Shown here: positions 7,471-16,800 of the stretch, in pieces
Numbering within the stretch: position 1 is the first letter of the stretch
Layout of the letters: each line of letters starts with the position of its first letter
Made by a program: the position numbers and the translations under genes
Notes under the pieces: generated by a model
What the model saw: only the letters and a program-made list of their open reading frames with translations
Told to the model about the DNA's origin: nothing
The model's database searches: none
Assembly (NCBI GenBank): GCA_023334545.1
Contig: JAADVB010000134.1
Coordinates: 1-50,516 of the forward strand
Source: Salisapilia sapeloensis
Taxonomy: Eukaryota > Oomycota > Peronosporomycetes > Peronosporales > Salisapiliaceae
Direction of reading: 5' to 3'
Length of the DNA: 50,516 nt

Positions 7471-8955
7471 TCACTCGACAACTTGGCCCGAGGCTCGATT
7501 CACGGTGCTTTCGACGGCACTGCATCTCGGTCCTTGGCTGACGTGAAGAGAGCCTCTGTAGGTGCCACTGGCAAATGAGTTGGCTGGCGTCCCTCGCTGC
7601 TCTCTCGTGCAAATGTAATGACCGGGTAGGCCATTGGTAGGAATGAGGTAGCCCAAGGTCACTGTTCGTCTAGGACCTTGTCGGATGCTTGGCAGTCCGT
7701 CGACCGGCATGACGGGGTCGATTTGGAAACTTTCGTCGTTGGAGACAAGTACGATTTCAAGGTTAAACATGCTGGCGGCAGCATAGATCTCATTGATCGT
7801 TGCCTGTTCATCCGGAGTATCCCGGAACGTTTCGAACCGATCTTTTAATTCGTCCGGTTCCTGCAGCAAGAACTTTGCCAATACATCGACGTGCTCCAGT
7901 GCGTACTCCATAAGTTTCGTTCGTAGGTTTCTGGCAGCAGCGACACGACGAGGAGCCATGCTGTCGCCAACATTCACTGCCATCATTGCCGTCGTATATC
8001 CATCTTCGGGTTTCAGACACTGCAACGGGTACATTTCATAGACGATACAATGCAAGAAGCAGGATCCATCCGGCGGCATACTGACGCCTACAAGTCCAAA
8101 ACGGCCTAACTGAACTTCCATGTTCGCGCGTTGAAGATCCTGTTCAGGCGACAGGGCAGCCGGCGCAGAGCTTATCCGTCCCAGTAGATTACTATCTGAC
8201 ACACTCGACCGAACGGACATGAGCGGCGCGGAGTGTGGTCCTAATGACGCACCGACGAAACTGGATTGGGAGGACGCTCGATAGAATGACTGAGATCCTC
8301 GGAAACCAGTGCCAGACCATCGATAGTCCTGAGAAACACTACTACTAAACGAAGACATGGTGGAGAAGGATGAGACGGACCGGAAGTCGTCATCGTCATC
8401 CCCCATCACGCTCTGTGTTGCCCTTAGGTTATTCGCCGAATTCCGCGTTGCCTGCATCGCGACCTCAGGGGTTGCTAGTTTGGATACAGATGGTCGAAGC
8501 GACGCGTTTTGCGCTTCATAACTAGCATTGGCACCAAACCCATTGTGGAAGCCGACGAACGCTCGGAGCGTCTGACTCTGTACCGAGTGCACGTGAAAGG
8601 AAACGAGCGCAGGGTTGCGCGTAACCATTTTCAAGTACGTGTCCAGCTCGTGCTGCCTCGAGGTAATAAAGTCCTCGTTCAAGTGCGTCCGGAAGAGGAC
8701 ACGCCGGCGGTGTAGAGGTGGAAATTGGATACCCTTCATGTGTGTCGAGTGTTTCTGTCGGAGCTGCTCATCGAGCTTGCGGAAGGACGTAAAGGATCGC
8801 CAGATGTGCCAGCTCGTACTCGCTGTGGCGTGGGCTCGGGACGAGTAAAAGGAGAGTCGCGTGACGACCTTGTATTCAGCCTTCTTATTCCCGATACGAT
8901 AGCCATCGACACTGATCGAGCAGTCATAGTCGCCTTGTATCTCTTCAGGTGTCAT
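7471..8955 (-). CDS. PX-domain OTU-family cysteine protease (probable deubiquitinase)
   Basis: 494 aa, no intron. Residues about 10-135 look like a phosphoinositide-binding PX domain: WRSFTSFRKLDEQL at 52-65 (the R(R/S)F..F..L element), FPPLHRRRVLFR at 78-89, then RQHELDTYLKMV helix residues. Residues 190-270 are a Ser-rich linker. Residues about 285-450 form an OTU domain: PPDGSCFLHCIVYEM carries Asp296, Gly297 and the nucleophile Cys299, and GLPGHYICT carries the catalytic His446. OTU enzymes cleave ubiquitin chains, and a PX domain would place it on PI3P-bearing endosomal membranes. The function is inferred from the domains. I do not recall this fusion from animals or fungi. Confidence 0.82.
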   Translation of the reverse strand: MTPEEIQGDYDCSISVDGYRIGNKKAEYKVVTRLSFYSSRAHATASTSWHIWRSFTSFRKLDEQLRQKHSTHMKGIQFPPLHRRRVLFRTHLNEDFITSRQHELDTYLKMVTRNPALVSFHVHSVQSQTLRAFVGFHNGFGANASYEAQNASLRPSVSKLATPEVAMQATRNSANNLRATQSVMGDDDDDFRSVSSFSTMSSFSSSVSQDYRWSGTGFRGSQSFYRASSQSSFVGASLGPHSAPLMSVRSSVSDSNLLGRISSAPAALSPEQDLQRANMEVQLGRFGLVGVSMPPDGSCFLHCIVYEMYPLQCLKPEDGYTTAMMAVNVGDSMAPRRVAAARNLRTKLMEYALEHVDVLAKFLLQEPDELKDRFETFRDTPDEQATINEIYAAASMFNLEIVLVSNDESFQIDPVMPVDGLPSIRQGPRRTVTLGYLIPTNGLPGHYICTREQRGTPANSFASGTYRGSLHVSQGPRCSAVESTVNRASGQVVE

Positions 8956-10569
8956 GGCCGCACCGTTCGACGATCTGAAGTGGCGATTATGCGGCCGCTG
9001 GCGGGATGCCGGGTAACTTCGGTAGTATCAGTCACGCTGTCTCCAAACGAACAACTTGCTTTTTGTATATCCGGAGCATCGAAAAGCAACCCTCATACAG
9101 CACTTTGATTGGATAAAATAGACTCGGATTAAATATGTTTAGATTAATTTAGGACGCGGACCGGGTTTTGCGATGCAGAGGCAAGCGGAAGCGGATAAGT
9201 TGATAGAACGCAGTCTAGGACGTCTCTTTAGATGATTTCTTGCTGACGAACTGTCTGCGAAGCAGGTTTTGGTGTCTTTTCGTGGAGTAGGAAAGAGCGT
9301 CTACTAAAGATATGTCATTGCATAAGCTAATATCGCATGGAAGGTTACGATACCCACTGCTAGATTTTTCATGGTTCACTGGATCTACGTGCAGAGGCGG
9401 GCGTTTGGGAATACCTCCTAGCAATTTGTGCTTTTTTAATACTTGTCGTTGGGCGTAGTTGTCACGTGTTTATTAGATGGTCGATTCCTGGGTGTCTTTC
9501 CAATAACCAACCTTAAAGTAACTTGGCCTTCCATACATGCCGATGATTGCAGTTTTTGTAGGGCATGCATGTATCAGAACATTCTTGCTTTACATGATGT
9601 CTATGTCCTTTAAAAGTATGTCTGTATGCCTTTGGAAATGCACTGGTGACGAGTAGTGCTCTTCCATTTTCGTTTCTATATTTGAAAACAAGATTGCTGC
9701 TCTGCTCTCTGGCGTCTCGAATTGGCCAGATTGGGTAGAACAGGAGTCTGGAGTCTTGGTTCTATATCCGATGGCAAGGCTACTTTGATGCCTTACTGCG
9801 TCGAGTCCTTCGGTAGATTGGAATGCTAGTCAAGTAACGATGAACCGTTACCGCCAAGACAGAAGAAAGAGTACTTGATTACTCTAGACACACTACTAGA
9901 GGAAGTAAGGAGCAAATAGTTGTCTGTGATTGACGAACACCATCAGACATAATGCATGGTGTACCAACTAGCTACTATATGGGTTAACAAATGAACCTTG
10001 GATTTCAACGTATCTTGAGATCCCTTGAACAACGCATCCATAGTACACGGTGCACACACCACTTCCTTCTACTTGCTGTCTTGTTCAAATGATCTCGAGT
10101 GATATGAGAAAATGTCGATGCCTACAAAGTGAAACCTATGTTTCAAATGAAACTCTTCTTAGCACACTTCCTCCGGGTCATGACTATCTAGCCCACAGTC
10201 GAGAGAGATGAAAGGTTTACCAAAACTTGCGTATCATTGGATGCCGAAAGCTTTTTGAAGTATCGTGGTGGGCGACAAGAGACAGTGACCATGCCAGTCT
10301 GAGCAGCTCATGAATCCCCACCCAGCATTCACCATGCGTCCTACTTGCTACATACATCGATACAAAATGTAATGCAAATCCAATTTACAGTTACTGGGCG
10401 CATCTTGGTAGGAAATAAAAGCTACAGTCATCTAGCAAGCTACGCGCTCAAAACCTCATGACCACTTCGCTCAACAGCGTCAATCGTACTCGAATTTGTA
10501 TAGACGACATCGGTGTAAAAAGTGTACAAAACGTCCAACAAACGGACAATTGGGACGACGAGAGGCACC
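8956..10569. other. Long intergenic region, no gene recognised
   Basis: About 1.6 kb between the PX-OTU start (minus) and the UBE3D-like start (plus). All open frames are below 75 codons and unlike known proteins. I looked for tRNA-like A and B boxes, tandem repeats and long inverted repeats and found none I would defend. The region presumably holds two promoters and may contain decayed sequence. Confidence 0.5.
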
Positions 10570-11989
10570 ATGGACCTCATGAGCGAAATTCGAGCTGCCG
10601 ATGAAGAGTACCGGCAAGCGCAGGCACAGGTAGAGGAGATGCAATCCAAAGTAGACAGCGCTAGGTCGGCCTATAGTGAAGCATTAGCTGTGAAATCGAC
10701 TGGCGAGGCGGACCTCGAGGCTGTAACCCAGTCGCTGGCACAAAGTCTTCATGAGCTCAACTTAGGACAAAAGCCTCGCGTACACGATTATTTGCTCGAA
10801 TATCATGCCAACATTGGTTGCTATCACGGGTACCTGTTTCTGTCAGTCGGTGAGTACAATCAGCTCGGCACGTCGAATTTGCATGTCGAGTACGAGGACG
10901 GTACGGTGCAAATCGACTATGGCGACGCTAGTGATAGCCAGAGCAGCGTCGTGTGGACGGCTCAAGTGGCCAAAGAAGTGGATGTGCCGAACGCTAGCAT
11001 CCAAGTGCAGGTAGTTTTGATCACTGGCATGGAGCTAAAGGGATTGATAGGACTAAAGCGTAGCCAACATGACTTTCTAGGCGGACCACTTGTACGTCCG
11101 ATTGCCCGTGACGCCAGAGGCAAAGGAGCAGCACGTGGGAGGGTCTTCTTCCTTTAGTCAGACCTCGTTGCAAGAGTTAGAACCGTCCAATTATGCTAGT
11201 GTAGGGTGCAAATACTGTAGTCATTCGATTGTGTCTTCTTGTGATATGGAGAAAGCGCTGCCGATGCCGTCTGCCAATTGGATGGACATGTTTGACTTTT
11301 GGGGCGTCGGACTCGGCAGCTTTGAGCACTTGCCCCATGACGGCATCCAGGCCAAAGCCAATCGAGTCTTTGTTAGCGAGTCCTTTGTGCTCTTGCATGC
11401 CAGTCACGCTGCAGCAGATGCGTTCTATGCTTCGATACAGCCGAGTGAGAGCACCGAGGAGAAGCAAGAGGACTGGACACCTCTCTCCTGTGGTCAGTGT
11501 GGTGTCTCGCTCGGCTTGCAGCAGCGAGATACGTTGTGCTTGTACAAATACCGCATCACTGCTTCCAAGCAGGATGGACAGACGGATGTCTTTGCAAAGT
11601 ACACGGTCGATAGTGTCGTCACGGCCAAGTTGCTCGAGCTCGCCGACTCGGACGGTGTGTTTTCGTTCGACTTACAGCAGCAGGCATCGAAAGCTGCTGA
11701 AGACGTTGCGTTGAGACTGCAGCTACTGAGCTGGGAGACGACGCTCAAGACGCACGAGATGGATGCTTTCCAGCGTGTGCTCAAAGTGGCATTTGTGGAA
11801 ACGGCTAAGAAACCCTTGTCGAACGGAGAGGAGAGTAAGCTGACGGCTGCTGCAACTTCAGCCAAGACGCTGGAGCTGTCGAGTGAGGTGTGTGGTGCTG
11901 TCCGTCGACGCCTCGCTGTTAGTTCCACGTTGCTGCCTGCATCGTTGCGTAGCTTTAATCGTATGAACGTCGGGTATCTGTTTGCCTAG
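10570..11989 (+). CDS. UBE3D: UBE3D-like E3 ubiquitin ligase (HECT_2 family)
   Basis: Two exons, 10570-11010 and 11081-11989, with a 70-bp phase-0 intron; 449 aa. The N-terminal 60 residues form a coiled coil. The family signature lies in exon 2: CKYCSHSI (CxxC-type metal site), then PSANWMDMFDFWGVGLGSFEHL, matching the P(S/A).NW.(D/E)M.D.W segment of UBE3D/H10BH, and later SCGQCGVSLGLQ plus RDTLCLYKYRI. UBE3D binds E2 enzymes and cyclin B in animals. The C-terminal third (RVLKVAF through NVGYLFA) fits HECT_2. The ATG at 10570 has a favourable ACCATGG context; another in-frame ATG at 10522 lies just upstream. It is convergent with the CDC20 gene. Confidence 0.78.
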
Positions 11990-12083
11990 TCACTTGTGTT
12001 TTGTTAGTATCGATATGCTTGCTAGAAGTTAGACGCTCGCGGCAGCTATATCGTGATTTTTTATTGCAAGTTACTGGTACTTA

Positions 12084-13603
12084 TCAACGAATGACAGGCC
12101 ATGCCTTTCGCTCTTGCACACGTCCTAGTGATACTTTCTTACTTGAAAGCTTGTACATTCGAAGCTGTTTGTCAGCTCCGGCGGATACTGCTTCCGAGCC
12201 GTCGGGAGAACAAGCGAGATGAAGGATGCGACGGCTGTGATGGTGCACTTTGCCGAGATGTGTCAAGCTTGGAGCTGACCAAGAGTGGATTTCATCACTG
12301 CCATAGCCGTGACTGGATATCAACGTGTGGTTATATGCACTCCACTTGACCGAACTGACTTGTGCCGCAGTTTCGACAGACTTTAAGGGATGCCGAGGCA
12401 TGCTAATCGAGCGTCGACCACAAGTATCCCATAGATGGATGAACCGATCAGCAGTGCCGCCTCCAGTTGCAAGCATGTGACGCTCCCACGGACACCATGC
12501 AATTGCTTTCACAGCAGCATAATGGGCGTTGATGGTTTCACGTGGACGGTATTCTATAAAGGTCTTGTGCTTCCTCTTGCAAGTACCAGAAGAGCGAATG
12601 TCGTAGAGACACAAACGGTTGTCGTTTCCACCGGAAGCCAACGCCATACCATCAGAAGACCACTTGAGTCCACAAACCTCTTGCTTGTGACCAGATAGCT
12701 TTGCAACTGTATTCATCGCCCCACTCGTCCCTGGCATTCGAATGTCATGGAGAAGGATGGCTGAATCGCGTGAGCCTGATGCAAGGAGATTTGGGCCACT
12801 TCCTGGTTGTAGCTGACCGCTCCAAGCGAGTGCACATATACGATCATTATGACGGACGGTAGAATGACAAGAGATCATTTCCTGTTTCTGCGTATCCCAT
12901 AATTGGATCCCAGACTGAGCTGTCCCGACTGCAAGGTAGTTTTGGTGCGGTTCATTTACCCAAGCAAGCGATGAGACGTAGTCTGTAGTTGGACGAGAGT
13001 TGCTAGTGGAAACACCGAGTTCATGCACGTGAGCAGCATTTGGATGATACAAGTAGACTCGATTCGCAAGCGCGACAGCGATGACGTCGTTCTTGCCCCA
13101 GTCCAAGACGTTTAAGTAAAAATCATCGAGGAGAGATGGAGCATCTAGGATGCGATAGGCGGTAGCAGGTGTGCTCGGTCTCGCTTTTGTCGAGCTAGGC
13201 TTCTCGGTAGGAATTTTTGATGCTTCATAGTAGCCTCGAAGTCGTGGTCGATAAGCAATGTTCTCGATACGATGCTTTTGACTCGCAATCGCATGTTTCG
13301 TTAAAGGAATCAACGACAGAGAGTGACGCTGAAGCGAGGACGCAGCAGACGAACTATTGTACTTGGCGTATGATTCTTCCACATGCTTTCTGTCCGTGAG
13401 AGCGTAATGACATAAGTCAAAGTCGACGACACTTCTTGAAGCGATAAACCGGTCACTCTACAGCATGTATTGGAATGAGCGAAGTAATCAATATCGAGTA
13501 CGAGAAACTTGCATACCCTTTCGACGCAACGTTTTGCTGCTAATATCTTGTTCCGATCTGCCGCATTTTCCAGCGTCACTTTCGTTACCTTTGGATTCGG
13601 CAT
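12084..13603 (-). CDS. CDC20/CDH1-family anaphase-promoting complex activator
   Basis: Two exons, 13603-13517 and 13457-12084, with a 59-bp intron; 486 aa. It recruits substrates to the APC/C ubiquitin ligase. Splicing restores a C-box-like element SDRFIASRSVVDFDL at residues 30-44 (consensus DR(Y/F)IPxR; here Ala replaces Pro). The family hallmark YRILDAPSLLDDFYLNVLDWG follows, then seven WD40 blades (for example LAWVNEPHQNYLAVGTAQSG, GLKWSSDGMALASGGNDN, HLACSPDGSEAVSAGADKQL). The protein ends with Ile-Arg (WPVIR), the IR tail that docks on APC3. Whether it is the CDC20 or CDH1 ortholog is not decided. Taking exon 2 alone would miss the C-box. Confidence 0.9.
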
Positions 13604-13865
13604 GATCTCGTCAAGACTAAACCGAAGCAAAAGCTGGTGGAAATTCGATCTCTAGTTGCTTACGGTCTTTCCTGACAGTTGGAGAATGACTCCATCGCTC
13701 TTTTCTACGTGATGGACGTAGACTGCACTTTACTTTTTTCGTTCGAGCCTCTCTTCATGTTGATCCTAGTCCAAACGCATCAATCTTGGCACCAGGAACA
13801 CACCATGAAAATGTCAAAATCTTTCTGGTCATTTGATGTATTTTTACCATTTATGTTTTATTTAC

Positions 13866-16800
13866 TTATATGAAGTTGTATCCAAAGTCTTCTCCACGAC
13901 TTCGGTCTTGCTTGGACGCCATGTTATTAAAGATGTGCTCCAACGAAGTGTCGCTGACGCTGTACTCGGCGATATGCAGATTCTCTCTCTCCTGTTCCAA
14001 GAGACCGAAAATGTTATGTGGTCTCAACCCTTGTTTCGGGATCTGGAAACGGAAGTGGTCACCTTGCTGCTCGACAATGACCGAGCCGACAAGTTTCATT
14101 CCGAAAAACTGGCGCAGCAAGCCATGCTGACGCTCCGTGGCGATCCATGAGCAGAAGACATCGATCGGAACTCGACCGCCGCTATCCAGCATCGAGCCTA
14201 TCAGCCAAGCACTTCCTTCTCGTCTCTCGATCTGACCGGCTCTGTACTCCTCTCCGATACGACTACAGACGTAGGCTACTTGATTCGCAGCTAGCTTGCT
14301 TTTATCCTCACCTTCGATTAAAGAAGTGACAAGCTGTTGGATGCTGTCGATTTCAACTTGAGGAGGTTCACTCAGCTTCACTTCGACAGTAAAGCCTTGT
14401 CCGAACTTTTGCTTCAAGTGCTCCACCCCGCCGATGCACTGCAGCTCTCCTCCGACGAGAATGCCGACGCGATGGCAGAGCGCCTCGCACTCCTCCATGC
14501 TGTGCGTCGTCAGAAGCACACTGCAGCCTTTCATGGCACACGCTCTCGAGATGACATTCCACAGTTTACGTCGAGAGCTCGGGTCCACACCAGTCGAAGG
14601 TTCGTCCAGGAAGACGATGCGAGGGTTGCCAAGCAGTGCGATGGCAGTGGACACCTTGCGCTTGTTACCACCGGATAGAGACCCAGTCAACTTGGTCCTG
14701 TACTCGTCTAGCCCCACGTCCGAAATGGCAGCGTCGACGACATTGCTCTGGTCGTCTCGACTGATGCCCTTGATACGTGCATAAAGCAGGATTTGCTCTC
14801 GAACAGTCAAGAGGTCATGCAGCGCATCGAACTGCGGACAGTACCCGATCATCTGGCGGATACGGTTCCGATCGATGGCGAGGTTGTGTCCTGCGATGGC
14901 GGCAAAGCCATTGGTCGGTACGATCTGTCCAGTGAGGATTTTCATGGTCGTCGACTTGCCTGCTCCGTTAATACCGAGGTACCCGAAGCATTCGCCTCTC
15001 TGGATGCTGAGACTCAAGTTGTTCAGAGCAGTGAGCTGGGCTCCATGCCGCTGATACCTGTGACTTAAGCCTCGAATGAAAACGTTGTCCTGTGGCCCTG
15101 GACGATAGTGTTCTACTCTATGCCGCTCGAGCGCGACATCTTCATCTTCATTCCGGTTGCGACCTCCATACGCGTTGTAGTAGTCGACGCTAGTGTCCTT
15201 ACCTTTCCACGCCATGTCGCTCGACTCTAAATACAGGAGCAAGACGATGAAGAGAACGGTCTCGATGGCAGCGTAGATGGCTGGCGCAGTCGCGACGTCA
15301 ACGTCAAAGACATGTCGGATGCAGCAATCTTGGCCGATGTAGTCGACGTTCCAACACTCGGTGCACTCTTCCTTTCCGAGCCCTTCGAAGAGGCCGAAGA
15401 AGGACGGTTGGGACGGGTCTTCGTACCTGGAAGCGCCGTAGAGAGCGTTGCGACTGAGCTTTCGGATGCCGATCTCGAAGAGACCGTCGGTGAAGCTGTA
15501 GCCAGGGAAGAGGAGGAAGATCCACTTGAGGTAGTTTCGGTCCAAGTCCGCGAGCGTCAGCTCGTCTGTGATGGAGAAGCTGACGACGCGACAGAGGAAG
15601 GAGAAGATGCTGAGGATACCTCCTGTCGCTAGCGTGAAGACAAGGACAGACGTCTGGGCCTTGGCGTGCTCTGTAAAGTGCCGAGAGAAGAGGTAGGCGA
15701 GAGGAACGATGACGGCGGCGTGCGTGATGACGAGGACGATAATGCCGTGGACTTCAGAGCTCGACTGCATCGTCTCTGGGCTAGAGAATGGAAGTAAGAT
15801 GCAAGCGCCGATGACAGACACGCAGACAAGTATCATGTCGTACGTCCAGTTGGACAGCCAGTACGCTATGTGCGACGTCCCGCTGAGCACCTGCAGACTC
15901 TTGGCGTTCTGTCCCGGGTGCTTTTCATGCACGACAAAAGCCACGATCGCCGCAGGGACAAAGGCAAAGGCGAGCATCGTGAGCAGAGCAACGAGGAAGG
16001 AGTTGAGCGTGACTTCGAGCTTGGCGTCGTTCCGACCCATGCACGCCGAGTTCCAGCAATACGCGCCTTGGCATTCGAGCTGACTGCAGACCCAGAACGG
16101 TGATCGATAGTCGTTCACGTCGCAGCAGACGGAGGCGTCGCAGTCGCCTATGCCTAGAGAGCAATAGACAAAGTTGGTGGCGCACCAGTCGTCCGGTGTC
16201 TTCATCGTATAGACCTGTCCGGCCTGGATCTGCGCTTGGCATTCTTCCTGGAGAGAAGTGGACGGGATGTCGCTATAGTTGGGTAGGTATTGCGTCACGT
16301 CAATGTACGGCAAAGCAGCGATAATGACGAGCAAGAGGAGAGGGATTAAGACTGCGTTCAAGAGACTCTTGAGGTCTCGTTTGGCTATCTGCAAGCGCTT
16401 AATGAAGAGTGCAGCGTATTGGGAGCAGAAAGATGGACGGCAGTCTGTCTCTGGAGCCACGCCATGCGGTTGAGTGTTGTTCGAACGGCTCTCATCTCGT
16501 CCACGTGCAATGGTGAGGAAGACGTCTTCTAGCGTACCGACCGAAATGCCGTAGGTAGCTAATTGTAGAGTAGGTAGTTGGGCGTCGAGAGCTTGTAATA
16601 GGTTCGGGAAGGCAGACGATGAGTAGGCCGGGAGCTGGTAGACGATTTCTGACCCGTGGGTCTCTTGTCGCGTGGCGTTTGGAACGAAGGAAAGAATGAG
16701 GCTATCGATAGGTTCTAACGTGCATGCGGCATTGGCCTTGAGGAGCGTGAGCGTGTATCCGCTGCCAAAGCGTGACTTTAGGAAGAGCGGGCTGCCGACG

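Noticed and set aside
8725..9108. 127-codon plus-strand frame opposite the PX domain
   Set aside because: It overlaps the N-terminal PX-coding region in antisense and has no recognisable content.
8956..10569. Possible tRNA or other structured RNA in the long gap
   Set aside because: I found no paired A-box and B-box with a foldable acceptor stem, and no other recognisable RNA core.
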